Source: CAWEDP01 sp963807925 (GTDB taxonomy: Bacteria; Acidobacteriota; Vicinamibacteria; Vicinamibacterales; CAVVIG01). From it: a stretch of 64,000 bases of DNA. The position numbers and the translations under genes are program-made. The stretch covers positions 124,001-188,000 of the forward strand of contig CAWEDP010000001.1 in assembly GCA_963807925.1 (NCBI GenBank), read 5' to 3'. Positions within the stretch are counted from its first letter, which is position 1, and each line of letters begins with the position of its first letter. Positions 1-7,752 of the stretch are shown here, one piece after another. The notes beneath the pieces are model-generated. The model saw nothing but the letters and a program-made list of their open reading frames with translations. It was not told the origin of the DNA and searched no databases.

Positions 1-1598
1 GGCCCGCCGTCTGGTCGCCTCGCGCGCAGGCGGACAAGAGGGTTTACGGCCGGTGGGTGAAGCGGGAGCTCGAAGCGCTTTGCAACGTCGAATGGATCGT
101 CGGTCCCGCCGGCCGGATTCTGGCATCGGGACGCCGCGTGGTGGGGATCGAGATCGAAGGCGGAGACGCCTACTCCTGCCGGAGCCTGATCATCACCACC
201 GGCACCTTCCTGAACGGGCTGATTCACATCGGCCCCGAGCGGCGCGCCGCCGGGCGACTCGGCGAGCCGCCGTCGACCGAGCTGGCTGAGTCGCTGAAGA
301 CGTTTGGCTTCGAATGGGGCCGCCTGAAGACGGGGACGCCGCCGCGACTGGATCGCGGCAGCATCGAGTTCGACGAACAGGTCCGGCGCGGCAACTTTGC
401 GCGCGAGCCGGGCGACGATCCGCCGGTCGCCTTCTCCTTCGTCACCGACGGGATCGTCAGGCCGCACGTCGATTGTCATCTGCTCTACACAACGCCTCGC
501 GTGCACGAGCTCGTGAAACGCAACATCGACCGCTCGCCTCTGTTCAACGGCCAGATTCGCGGCGTCGGGCCCAGGTATTGCCCGTCGCTCGAAGACAAGG
601 TGGTCCGCTTCCCCGACAAGGAACGACATCAGATTTTTCTCGAGCCGGAAGGTCTGGAAGCGCCGGAGATTTACGTCAACGGTCTCTCCATGAGCCTCCC
701 GCGCGAAGTCCAGGAGGAGATCGTTCATGCCCTGCCCGGGTTGACCGATGCCGTGGTGCTGCGCCCGGGGTACGCGGTCGAGTACCACTTCATCCAACCC
801 ACCGAGCTCACGCGGGGACTGGAGGCCAAACGGCTCGGCGGACTCTATCTCGCGGGGCAGATTAACGGGACGTCCGGCTATGAGGAGGCGGCAGCCCAGG
901 GGCTGATGGCCGGAATCAACGCGGCCAGAAGCGTCAAATTCTTGACAGATCTCCGCCTTGGCCGGGACGAAGCGTATATTGGCATCCTGATCGACGATCT
1001 GATTACCAAGGGGTGCCTCGAACCGTACCGGATGTTCACGTCTCGCGCGGAATATCGGCTGATTCTTCGGATTGACAACGCCGATCTGCGGTTGACGCCG
1101 AGGGGACGCGAGCTCGGACTCGTAGACGATCAGCGATGGACACGATTCATTGCGCGGAAGGAGCGGTTGGCGCGAAATCTCGACGTCCTGGGCCGAGCGT
1201 TCGTTCGCATCGAAACCACCGGGACTACTCAGACCGCTCTTCAGCGGCTCAAGCAGCCGGATGTTCATCTCACGCAGCTCGCGCGAGAGGCGTCGATTCC
1301 CATTGACATTTCGCCAGCCGATGCCGTCATCGACATTGCGAGCGTCGAGACAACCATCAAGTACGAAGGCTATTTGAAGCGGCAGAGCGCAGAAATCGCC
1401 CGCGCGAAACGCGATGAGCGTCGCCGCATTCCCCCTGACTTTCCTTTCGGGCGCGTGCCGGGGTTGTCGCGTGAAATCGTGGAGCGGCTCTCTCAGATCC
1501 GGCCGGATACGCTCGGTCACGCTCTCAGAATTCCCGGTGTGACGCCGGCGGCCGTCGCCGTACTCGGCTCCTACCTCGGTCGCTTTCAACCGGCGTGA
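1..1598 (+). CDS. mnmG: tRNA uridine-5-carboxymethylaminomethyl modification enzyme MnmG (5' partial)
   Basis: FAD-dependent enzyme that, with MnmE, modifies the wobble uridine of certain tRNAs. The frame is already open at base 3 and reads family sequence (PAVWSPRAQADK) ahead of the first possible start, so the N-terminus with the FAD-binding GxGxxG lies outside the window. Visible family blocks are TTGTFLNGLIHIG, the Cys-containing FVTDGIVRPHVDCHL, GQINGTSGYEEAAAQGL, the conserved SRAEYRL and a C-terminal helical domain ending in LGRFQPA. Its TGA overlaps the rsmG start by 4 bases (GTGA), the usual gidA-gidB arrangement near a replication origin. Confidence 0.97.
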   Translation, partial: PAVWSPRAQADKRVYGRWVKRELEALCNVEWIVGPAGRILASGRRVVGIEIEGGDAYSCRSLIITTGTFLNGLIHIGPERRAAGRLGEPPSTELAESLKTFGFEWGRLKTGTPPRLDRGSIEFDEQVRRGNFAREPGDDPPVAFSFVTDGIVRPHVDCHLLYTTPRVHELVKRNIDRSPLFNGQIRGVGPRYCPSLEDKVVRFPDKERHQIFLEPEGLEAPEIYVNGLSMSLPREVQEEIVHALPGLTDAVVLRPGYAVEYHFIQPTELTRGLEAKRLGGLYLAGQINGTSGYEEAAAQGLMAGINAARSVKFLTDLRLGRDEAYIGILIDDLITKGCLEPYRMFTSRAEYRLILRIDNADLRLTPRGRELGLVDDQRWTRFIARKERLARNLDVLGRAFVRIETTGTTQTALQRLKQPDVHLTQLAREASIPIDISPADAVIDIASVETTIKYEGYLKRQSAEIARAKRDERRRIPPDFPFGRVPGLSREIVERLSQIRPDTLGHALRIPGVTPAAVAVLGSYLGRFQPA

Positions 1599-2236
1599 GC
1601 GAGTCGGTGTTCATCACGCGGCTCTTCTCGCGTGGCAAAGCGCACGGCGTTGAGATTCCGCGGGAGGCGGCCCTGCAACTCGAGGTGTACTTCGAGCGGC
1701 TGAAGCAATGGAATCGGCGAATCAATCTGACGGCCCTCCCCTTGAGCCCCATCAGTGACATGATGCTGGACCGATTGATTCTGGAGCCTGCGCTCGCCGC
1801 TCGACGGATGCCGAGCTCTGCAACGTGGTTCGATGTTGGATCTGGTGGTGGGTCGCCTGCGCTGCCGATGAAGATCGTCCAGCCGTCGGCCAGTCTGACG
1901 ATGGTCGAGTCCCGTTCTCGAAAGGCGGCTTTCCTTCGCGAGTTGGTAAGAGACCTCAAGATGGATCAGACAGTCGTGCTCGATCAGCGAATTGAGACTG
2001 TCGCCGAGGATGCCAGCTACGCGAACTCGGCAACGCTGGTCACTGTCCGAGCCGTACGAGTGGACCCGCAGCTCATCCATTCAGTTCGAAGACTTCTGAC
2101 GACCGGAGGCGAGCTGCTTCTGTTTCGGGCCGCTGCTGTTGCAGGACAAGCCGACCTCACCGGCTTTCAACACATCGACAGCACACCATTGATTCCACAG
2201 CAGGCAGCCGTTCTATCCAGGTTCCGTGCGGTCTGA
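1595..2236 (+). CDS. rsmG: 16S rRNA (guanine-N7) methyltransferase RsmG
   Basis: SAM-dependent methyltransferase that makes m7G in the 530 loop of 16S rRNA. The 213-residue length is typical. The SAM-binding motif I reads FDVGSGGGSPALP, followed by an acidic strand end (MVESRSRKAAFL), and the N-terminal WNRRINLTA block is standard. The GTG start overlaps the mnmG stop by 4 bases, implying translational coupling. The gene ends just 25 bases before the left end of the inserted transposon, so its coding sequence is intact but its original downstream neighbour, parA, is now 5.5 kb further away. Confidence 0.95.
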   Translation: MSESVFITRLFSRGKAHGVEIPREAALQLEVYFERLKQWNRRINLTALPLSPISDMMLDRLILEPALAARRMPSSATWFDVGSGGGSPALPMKIVQPSASLTMVESRSRKAAFLRELVRDLKMDQTVVLDQRIETVAEDASYANSATLVTVRAVRVDPQLIHSVRRLLTTGGELLLFRAAAVAGQADLTGFQHIDSTPLIPQQAAVLSRFRAV

Positions 2237-2253
2237 CCTGTGCCACCAGCCAG

Positions 2254-2261
2254 GATCGTTC
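2254..2261. repeat. 8-bp target-site duplication, left copy
   Basis: GATCGTTC lies directly outside the left inverted repeat and recurs directly outside the right one (7770-7777). An 8-bp duplication is the size known for IS1595-family transposition. The right copy runs into the intact host parS palindrome, so this left copy is the duplicated first part of that site. Confidence 0.75.
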
Positions 2262-2285
2262 CGCAATAATATAGTTGGCTAAGTT
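2262..2285 (+). repeat. Left terminal inverted repeat of the transposon
   Basis: The 21 inner bases (2265-2285, starting AATAATATAG and ending GCTAAGTT) are exactly reverse-complemented at 7746-7766. The three outer bases are CGC here against GGT at the other end. The last three bases, GTT, double as the first bases of a parS-like palindrome. Confidence 0.88.
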
Positions 2286-2296
2286 CCACGTGGAAC
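2283..2296. promoter_or_regulatory. parS: parS-like palindrome inside the left end of the transposon
   Basis: GTTCCACGTGGAAC is a perfect 14-bp palindrome matching the known chromosomal ParB-binding core (TGTTNCACGTGNAACA type). It is identical to the site at 7774-7787 next to parA. It begins within the last bases of the left inverted repeat and lies upstream of the transposase promoter, so ParB binding could affect transposase expression. That function is inference. Confidence 0.75.
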
Positions 2297-2323
2297 ACTA
2301 CTTACGCCTTCTATTCTTTATAC

Positions 2324-2353
2324 TTGACTAAGCTATACTAACTCCTGTATCCT
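2324..2353 (+). promoter_or_regulatory. Candidate transposase promoter
   Basis: TTGACT (2324-2329) and TATCCT (2348-2353) are separated by 18 bases in an AT-rich leader. With the ATG at 2361, transcription would start at or next to the start codon, giving a nearly leaderless message. An alternative -10, TATACT at 2334-2339, has no clear -35. Confidence 0.4.
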
Positions 2354-2360
2354 CTTGGGC

Positions 2361-3326
2361 ATGGATACGCCAGCCACGCTGCAAGAGGCCATCGAGTTCT
2401 TCTCCGACCCAGACCGGTGCCATGCCTACATGGTGCAGATGCGCTGGCCTGATGGCGTCGTCACCTGCCCGATCTGCAACGAGCCGAATCCTCGCTACCT
2501 CAGCAATCAGCGCCGGTTCGAGTGCCTGAAAAAGCACGCTCGGCGGCAGTTCTCGGTGAAGGTTGGGACCATCTTTGAAGACTCCCCGATCCCACTCAAG
2601 TCCTGGCTCCTGGCCGTCTGGCAAATTTCGAACTGCAAGAACGGGATTTCGAGCTATGAGCTGGCGCGGGCGCTCGGCGTGACCCAGAAAACCGCGTGGT
2701 TTATGAATCACCGTATCCGGCTGGCGATGCAGGGCGACGATGGCGGATCGTTGGGAACTGACGGCGGAGAAGTCGAAGTGGACGAAACCTACATTGGCGG
2801 GAAGGCTCGCAACATGCACCCACGCAAGAAGCGGTCGGTCAAGGTCGGGCGCGGCGGCGCATTCGCGGGCAAGGTCGTTGTGATGGGCCTCCTTGAGCGC
2901 ACCACGGACAAGAAGGCGTCGCGCGTGCGGACGAAGGTCGTCCAGAACACCCGCAAGCATCATTTGCATGCAGAAATCGCCAAGAACGTGCCGGACGGGA
3001 CGACCGTCTACACGGACGCGCTGATGTCGTATCGAGACCTCGGGCTTTACTACCAGCACAAGGTCATTGACCATGCCGAGAAGTACGTGGACGGGCAGAT
3101 CCACACGAACGGCCTCGAGAATTACTGGAGCCTCTTGAAGCGTGCGATCAAGGGCACCTACGTGAGCGTCGAGCCGTTCCATCTGTTCCGCTACTTGGAT
3201 GAGCAAGCGTTCCGGTTCAATCAGCGAAAGACGACGGATGCGGACCGGTTCGCGCGCACGCTGAAGCATGTCACCGGCAAGCGCGTGATGTTCGATCAAC
3301 TCACCGGCAAGGAAGCTGTCGCCTGA
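2361..3326 (+). CDS. IS1595-family transposase
   Basis: A 321-residue DDE-type transposase that moves the surrounding element. An N-terminal zinc ribbon (CPICNEPN, then CLKKH) is followed by the family block around TIFEDSPIPLKSWLLA. A helix-turn-helix-like region (GVTQKTAWFMNHRI) and the catalytic core come next: VDETYIGG with the first Asp, VYTDALMSY with the second, and HTNGLENYWSLLKR, the N/E-K type end of the IS1595 triad. The length is normal and the frame intact, so it may be active. The ATG at 2361 was chosen over the TTG at 2355 because family members begin with short MD/MN sequences and the -10 box ends at 2353. Confidence 0.95.
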   Translation: MDTPATLQEAIEFFSDPDRCHAYMVQMRWPDGVVTCPICNEPNPRYLSNQRRFECLKKHARRQFSVKVGTIFEDSPIPLKSWLLAVWQISNCKNGISSYELARALGVTQKTAWFMNHRIRLAMQGDDGGSLGTDGGEVEVDETYIGGKARNMHPRKKRSVKVGRGGAFAGKVVVMGLLERTTDKKASRVRTKVVQNTRKHHLHAEIAKNVPDGTTVYTDALMSYRDLGLYYQHKVIDHAEKYVDGQIHTNGLENYWSLLKRAIKGTYVSVEPFHLFRYLDEQAFRFNQRKTTDADRFARTLKHVTGKRVMFDQLTGKEAVA

Positions 3327-3380
3327 AACGAGAGCGCCGGGCGCATTCTGGTGCGTCGGCGGCGCGGGAGGAAACGCACG

Positions 3381-3555
3381 ATGCCAGACCCTCAAATCCC
3401 GCTGCACTTGCCCGAAGTGCCCGCTGGCGCTCGTCTACCTAGAGAGTGTCACCAGCGAGGGCGGGAAACCTCTCGATACTCGTCTCTACGCCTGTCCCGC
3501 ACATGGCGCGTGGCGGCTCCTCCCGACTGGCCGCATCGTACCCGAGCACCCATAA
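3381..3555 (+). pseudogene. Frame-broken small zinc-ribbon-like protein
   Basis: A strong GGAGGA (3367-3372) precedes ATG at 3381, but the frame from that ATG reads low-quality protein. One base over, from 3385 to the TAA at 3553, the translation is protein-like: MQTLKSRCTCPKCPLAL once the extra C is skipped, then ACPAHGAWRLLPTG and RIVPEHP. The CxCxxC...CxxH pattern suggests a metal-binding ribbon of 57 residues. A single extra C right after the ATG would explain it. It sits directly behind the transposase. Function unknown; a sequencing insertion is as likely as a true mutation. Confidence 0.45.
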
Positions 3556-4127
3556 AATAGTCGTCGTACTGGTCGTACGCCCTACAAAATAAAGGACTTA
3601 CGTCTACATATTGGGTTGACCTGAGTCCTCGTACGCGCTACCGTGTAGGGCAGCGAAGAGAAGGCACAGAAACGACAAGAGCCGCCTTGGCGGGCGGCTC
3701 CTGTAATGCGACGGGCTGATGGGATCGAAAAGGTATCCCCATCCTAAGCCCGCCGTTCGTCCCTGTCCAGCAATTTGTTCGTCGTGCTCGTGGTGAGGCC
3801 GGGGCCCGTGGTGTGTAGCACGGAACCCCGGAAGGCTATTCGCGGGTCGCCCTGGCCTATGCTGGCGAAACCGCCGACTACTGACGCCGTTCGTTCATTG
3901 TTGTCAGCACGTCGACGGGGAGTCAAGCATCTCATCGGGGGCGGCTCTGATAAGGAGGCCCGCTTATGGGCCTACTACCACGGCGGAAAACTTGTCGGGG
4001 ATGTCAATTCCCGCACAAGCCTCGGCCCGCCATCGTCGCACGCAGGTAAGGCCGTGGGGACGCTCGGCCACAGAACATCGTGGCCGGGCTATCCCGGTCT
4101 GCTACACTGTCGCCATGAGGAATCCTC
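3556..4127 (+). other. Stretch without a convincing gene; promoter-like boxes and a hairpin
   Basis: No frame here reads like a known protein. An open frame from 3775 to 4212 exists but has poor composition and overlaps the better gene at 4128. Visible signals are TTGACC (3616-3621) with TACCGT 17 bases later (3639-3644), and an 8-bp stem GAGCCGCC / GGCGGCTC (3679-3686 and 3693-3700) with no T-tract. An extended -10, TGCTACACT, at 4100-4108 could serve the gene at 4128. Confidence 0.4.
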
Positions 4128-4334
4128 ATGGCTTCTGACCACGGCCGCCCGGAGTTTCGCGAAGGCCCAGAAGCCGCCCACCAGTTTGACGGCACCATGC
4201 GCCGCGTGCTGACCGTCACGAAGGCTGAACTCGACAAGAGGGAAGCCGCCTACAAGAAAGCCCGCCGCGCTAGGAAGACGCGCCACGATCGGAATAAAAG
4301 CCCGCTAAGCCATACCCATTCTGAATTTACTTGA
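4128..4334 (+). CDS. Small basic hypothetical protein, transposon cargo
   Basis: A 68-residue protein. The N-terminal half (RPEFREGPEAAHQFDGTMRRVL) resembles a small-protein theme I recognise from accessory regions, in which an F-x-EGPEA-x2-F segment is followed by a valine/lysine helix and a basic tail. The C-terminal half (AYKKARRARKTRHDR) is strongly basic and could bind nucleic acid. No function is assigned. An extended -10 (TGCTACACT) lies about 20 bases upstream, and the ATG at 4128 follows a GAGGA-containing stretch. It lies between the transposase and the restriction-modification-like operon. Confidence 0.55.
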   Translation: MASDHGRPEFREGPEAAHQFDGTMRRVLTVTKAELDKREAAYKKARRARKTRHDRNKSPLSHTHSEFT

Positions 4335-4592
4335 CTTGCGGCTTTTCGCAAGTGATCATCGACTTGCCCCGCCTGGCACCCTACGGTACGCAATATATGG
4401 TGTATGTGGCCCAAATAGATCAACACTGTTTGGCGCCTATTCGACACGGTGACTGATTGTCACTTGTTTTGTCAGCCAAAACGACAGATCAGCGCTTGGC
4501 AACATCCTCGCAATAGCGTGAACTGGCTAGGTACGCGACGGGCCAAGTACTGCTAGCATTGCCGTTTTGGCGTACTGGCGACGAGGAGACCG
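4335..4592. other. AT-richer intergenic leader
   Basis: No gene seen. TGCTAGCAT near 4552-4560 resembles an extended -10 for the gene starting at 4593. Confidence 0.3.
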
Positions 4593-4877
4593 ATGACCAC
4601 AGCTCTACCCGCGGCGCCCGCGGCAGACCGGACAACGTCGAAGCTCGACAAGCTGCTCACCGACCTGATCGCCAAGCAGGACGGGGTGAAGCCGGAAGAA
4701 GTCACGGTGAAGTACATCCACGATCAGCGTGTGAAGAAATTGTACCGCACCGCTAGATACACGATCGGATCGAACTTGGGCGGTTACTCGACCGTTGGGT
4801 TGACGGTGCGGAGCGAGGCCGAAATCGAAGAAAGCGAAGCCCGCATCAACGATTTCCTGAGCAGCTTTATCCGATAA
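4593..4877 (+). CDS. Hypothetical protein, transposon cargo
   Basis: A 94-residue protein of unknown family. GAGGAG sits 6 bases before the ATG, giving good start support. The sequence is a short Ala/Pro N-terminus, an amphipathic helix (LDKLLTDLIAKQ), a charged middle with a strand-like RTARYTIGSNLGGY segment and a C-terminal helix (EESEARINDFLSSF). There is no signal peptide or membrane segment. It is followed within 35 bases by a strong terminator, so it is transcribed apart from the next gene. Confidence 0.6.
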   Translation: MTTALPAAPAADRTTSKLDKLLTDLIAKQDGVKPEEVTVKYIHDQRVKKLYRTARYTIGSNLGGYSTVGLTVRSEAEIEESEARINDFLSSFIR

Positions 4878-4910
4878 CTCACCCGATAAACACGGTCAGC
4901 AAATTCGCGG

Positions 4911-4951
4911 CGGCCTTTGGGGAAGTCGATTTTCCCAAAGGCCGTTGTTTT
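4911..4951 (+). terminator. Rho-independent terminator
   Basis: An 11-bp perfect stem, CGGCCTTTGGG (4911-4921) with CCCAAAGGCCG (4934-4944), can extend by three more pairs including a G-T pair. It is followed by TTGTTTT. It ends the transcript of the 94-residue protein before the gene at 4966. Confidence 0.85.
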
Positions 4952-4965
4952 GTGGGCGGTGGTGA

Positions 4966-5754
4966 ATGTCCTCAGAGAGGATCTGCGGTGTTGATCGGGA
5001 GGTCCTTGAGGAATTCCTGAAGGTCCTAAAGGACTGCTATCCGCAAGCGGACAAAGCGAACTACTTCCTAGAGATCAATGAAGGGGAGAGCGGAATCGGC
5101 ATCGCAATTACGAATCAACGAGACGCGCTGAGCCACTTTGTTACGTGCCTTCAGTCAGACAATGCCACTCCGAGCGAACAACGCGACCAACTGACGAACG
5201 CGCTCGAGCATCTTCGGAGAGCAGCGCTCGAACCGTACGAACGTGCAGTCTCCGCACGAACCGAGAAAGTTAGGGCGCTCTACGAGCGATACAAGGCCGA
5301 AGTCTTGAGTCGTCCTGAGATAGAGACGATTATTCCCGGCGTGATGACACTCGCCGAAATCGACACAAAGTTTGCGGCGATCGCGAGATTGCGAGAAGGT
5401 GGCCGGGCGGCTAAAACGATCAATGCCTGGACGCCTCGGTGGGAGGCCGGAGTCGCACAATTCATTGAAGCCTATGAGTGTTTGACTGTCTTATCTCAAG
5501 TGTTTGAGGACCACATCGTCCGCGCCGCTCAGCAGGCTCAAACAGGGCGCTTTCAGCGTCAAGGACTGATCCATACGGCCGGATGGTCCGTTGCCTCAAT
5601 CCTGGTGGGTATTCTGCTGACGGTCGCGTATCCCCACCGGGACCATCTCTGGACCGACATGACCGCTATTGGGAAGTGGGCCTACACGGGCGGCAAGAGT
5701 CCGTTGCCGCACCGCACGTTCCAGCCTGGAACCACAGGCGCGGCCTCACACTGA
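4966..5754 (+). CDS. Hypothetical C-terminally membrane-anchored protein, transposon cargo
   Basis: A 262-residue protein of unknown family. Residues 1 to about 195 are soluble and mostly helical with charged repeats (PYERAVSARTEKVRALYERY). One hydrophobic segment at about 206-223 (WSVASILVGILLTVAYP) could anchor it in the membrane, followed by a short polar tail. There is no N-terminal signal. It lies between a terminator and the regulated restriction-modification-like operon, so it may be an independent cargo gene. A cytosolic sensor with a TM anchor is an architecture seen in defence effectors, but no catalytic or named domain can be pointed to. Confidence 0.65.
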   Translation: MSSERICGVDREVLEEFLKVLKDCYPQADKANYFLEINEGESGIGIAITNQRDALSHFVTCLQSDNATPSEQRDQLTNALEHLRRAALEPYERAVSARTEKVRALYERYKAEVLSRPEIETIIPGVMTLAEIDTKFAAIARLREGGRAAKTINAWTPRWEAGVAQFIEAYECLTVLSQVFEDHIVRAAQQAQTGRFQRQGLIHTAGWSVASILVGILLTVAYPHRDHLWTDMTAIGKWAYTGGKSPLPHRTFQPGTTGAASH

Positions 5755-5794
5755 GACCCGGCCTGTCACGCTAATAGCGTACAATTACGATTCT

Positions 5795-5850
5795 GGAAGT
5801 ACGTTACTTCTTGAATTATGTACTTCCATAGTTCCATAATTCTGTACTTT
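5795..5850 (+). promoter_or_regulatory. Promoter with nested palindromes, probable RHH operator
   Basis: TTGAAT (5811-5816) and CATAAT (5835-5840), 18 bases apart, form a good sigma-70 promoter whose start falls just before the ATG at 5853. It is covered by inverted repeats: GAAGTA-CGT-TACTTC (5796-5810), GGAAGTAC/GTACTTCC (5795-5802 and 5820-5827) and GAATTATG/CATAATTC (5813-5820 and 5835-5842). TACTTY recurs at 5805, 5821 and 5845. This fits autoregulation by the ribbon-helix-helix protein encoded directly downstream. Confidence 0.6.
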
Positions 5851-5852
5851 TT

Positions 5853-6032
5853 ATGGCCCGCAAGCCACGCGCGACGGCGGAACCGATGAAATCAACCTCG
5901 TTCAAGATTCCTGAAGCCCTACACAAGCAACTGCGCATTGCAGCCGCCGAGACGGATCGCGAAATGGGCGCCCTGGTCGCGGATGCGTTGCGCGCGTACT
6001 TTGGGAAGGGTGCTCACCGTGCCGCGAAATAG
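5853..6032 (+). CDS. Ribbon-helix-helix (CopG/Arc-like) regulator
   Basis: A 59-residue protein with a basic N-terminal arm (MARKPRATAEP), then KSTSFKIPEALHKQLRIAAA, which fits the beta-strand plus helix A of RHH proteins. A second helix (EMGALVADALRAYFGKG) follows. RHH proteins bind operators as dimers through the strand (STSFKI). It starts the operon and its 3' end overlaps the methyltransferase GTG by 14 bases, so the two are coupled. By position it probably controls timing of the methyltransferase and nuclease, as C proteins do in some restriction-modification systems; that role is inference. There is almost no leader, so translation may be leaderless. Confidence 0.75.
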   Translation: MARKPRATAEPMKSTSFKIPEALHKQLRIAAAETDREMGALVADALRAYFGKGAHRAAK

Positions 6033-6979
6033 CGCGTTGCGGGAGATCGCCTCGGCGGGCATCGTCAATGTGAACGGCCGCGAGCCGTCCGTTAAGTCGA
6101 AGCTGGAAACACACCGCAAGATCATTGCGCTCGATCCGTTCAAGACATCGCATCGCATCGTCCTCGGGGATGCCCGGCACATGCACTCCGTCAAGGACGA
6201 GTCCGTACATTTGGTCGTCACGTCGCCGCCGTATTTTGATCTGGTCCAGTCACGTCGATGGGGACGCCCAGCTCGGGCATGTTCATGACTACGAGCGATT
6301 CCTGGTCGAACTCGGCAAAGTGTGGGCAGAGTGCTTACGCGTTCTGATTCCAGGCGGGCGCCTCTGTATCGTCGTCGGGGACGTCTGTCGTTCACGGCGT
6401 CGATTCGGCAAGCACGAAGTGATTCCGCTCCATGCGGATCTGCTCGTCCAATGTCGCCGCCTTGGATTCGAGGGTCTGGCAACCGTTCTTTGGTACAAGA
6501 TTGCCAATGCGACGACAGAGATGGGCGGCTCTGGCGCGGCGCTCGGGAAACCATACGAGCCGAACGGCGTCGTCAAGAACGACGTCGAGTTCATCCTGCG
6601 CCTTAAGAAACACGGCCCTTACCGGAAGCCCACGCCACTCCAGCGCGCGGGCAGTCTGTTTCCGCCGGCAGACTACGATGCCGCCATGCGACAGGTATGG
6701 ACTGATATTTCTGGCGCGTCCAGGCGCAGTGGCCATCCGGCGCCGTTCCCGACGGCCCTAGCGTCTCGCCTGATTCGAATGTCTTCCTATGTCGAGGACG
6801 TCGTACTCGATCCGTTCCTCGGGACGGGCTCGACCACGGCAGCGGCCATCGAGACGAAGCGGAGCAGCATCGGCTTTGAGATTGCTGAGGAGTACTGGAA
6901 AGCGGGGCAGGAGCGATTTAATCCCCTTGCGCTGCCTGCAAACGCCACGATAATGTTCGAGCGCTCCAGCGTTCAGTAG
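6019..6979 (+). pseudogene. DNA methyltransferase (TSPPY type), broken by a one-base frameshift
   Basis: The first frame (GTG 6019, with GGGAAGGG 8 bases upstream) carries HRIVLGDARHM and the catalytic motif IV TSPPYFD at residues 68-74. It then runs off into RRWGRPARACS and a stop at 6288. From about 6260 the next frame continues the family: GDAQLGHVHDYERFL, CLRVLIPGGRLCIVVGD, and near the C-terminus the SAM-binding motif I VLDPFLGTGSTTAAA. The IV-before-I order is the beta class; SPPY suggests N4-cytosine methylation. Removing one G from the GGGG run at 6260-6263 gives a 319-residue protein. It could be an assembly error, decay or a recoding site. The stop overlaps the next GTG by one base. 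Confidence 0.8.
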
Positions 6980-7752
6980 TGTCAGCTCCTATCAATTTCA
7001 AGCTGCTCGCGGCCTTCCAAGCTCTGTTTCATGGCACCGTCTATAAGCATCGATCCTCGACCCTCGGGAACTACGTCGCGTCTCACCTGTACGAGGACCT
7101 ATACGATCACGGCGACTCCCAAACCTTCAACCAGCGCGTAGCGAGTGGGGCCTGCGTTGTGAACGTGTCCGGCACGACGCAAGGGGTCGACGTCAGGCGT
7201 GGGGATGGCACCTTCGGGGCGGTGGTCCCTGGCTCGGTGTCCGTGGCCGTGAAGGGCTTCACCGTCCGGCAGGGAAGCGTCGCCCTGACGCACATTGGCG
7301 CGGAGTTCAAGATCATCGCAACGGCTCACCTAAAACAGATTGACCGGGTCATAACTGACCTTACAAACTCCGCCGCGACGCTGAAGGAAAAGAGCGCCCA
7401 GGCGATCACAGTTGGATTCGCAGCCGTCAACTACTCGGAGCGATGGACGGGGATGGAGGGAATGCGGTCGTTTCCGGTCGAACGGACACCAAAACGGGCC
7501 CTAGAAGCCTCAGACGAGACGTCCAGGCGGCTATTAGAGCTCGCCCGGCCAGCCTTTGATGAGTTTATCCTACTGAGGTTCAAGGCCACGAACCAGGGCG
7601 GGTTCCCGTTCTCCTGGCTCAACGAGGCCTGGACAGCCGCAGATTATGGCGCGGTCCTGGTCCGGATTGCAGCCCTTTACGAAAAGCGCTTCCCTGGAAC
7701 CTATCAGATTCGCGATACTGGAAGCCGGGCGGCTGAGAGGCCGCTAACTTAG
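6979..7752 (+). CDS. Candidate restriction endonuclease partner of the methyltransferase
   Basis: A 257-residue soluble protein starting at a GTG that shares one base with the methyltransferase stop. I cannot name the family with certainty. A PD-(D/E)xK-like core is possible: an acidic stretch GVDVRRGDG (about 69-77) and a strand with GAEFKIIA, where E109 and K111 would form the ExK. A second conserved-looking block contains NYSERWTG and ARPAFDEFILLRF. The nuclease role is inferred from operon position plus this weak motif. The TAG (7750-7752) lies within the right terminal repeat, so the element ends right at the gene. Confidence 0.5.
   Translation: MSAPINFKLLAAFQALFHGTVYKHRSSTLGNYVASHLYEDLYDHGDSQTFNQRVASGACVVNVSGTTQGVDVRRGDGTFGAVVPGSVSVAVKGFTVRQGSVALTHIGAEFKIIATAHLKQIDRVITDLTNSAATLKEKSAQAITVGFAAVNYSERWTGMEGMRSFPVERTPKRALEASDETSRRLLELARPAFDEFILLRFKATNQGGFPFSWLNEAWTAADYGAVLVRIAALYEKRFPGTYQIRDTGSRAAERPLT

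Noticed and set aside
3679..3700. Hairpin GAGCCGCC/GGCGGCTC as a terminator
   Set aside because: No T-tract on either strand; left as an unassigned hairpin.
3775..4212. 145-codon open frame in the transposon
   Set aside because: Poor composition, no ribosome-binding site of note, and it overlaps the better-supported gene at 4128.
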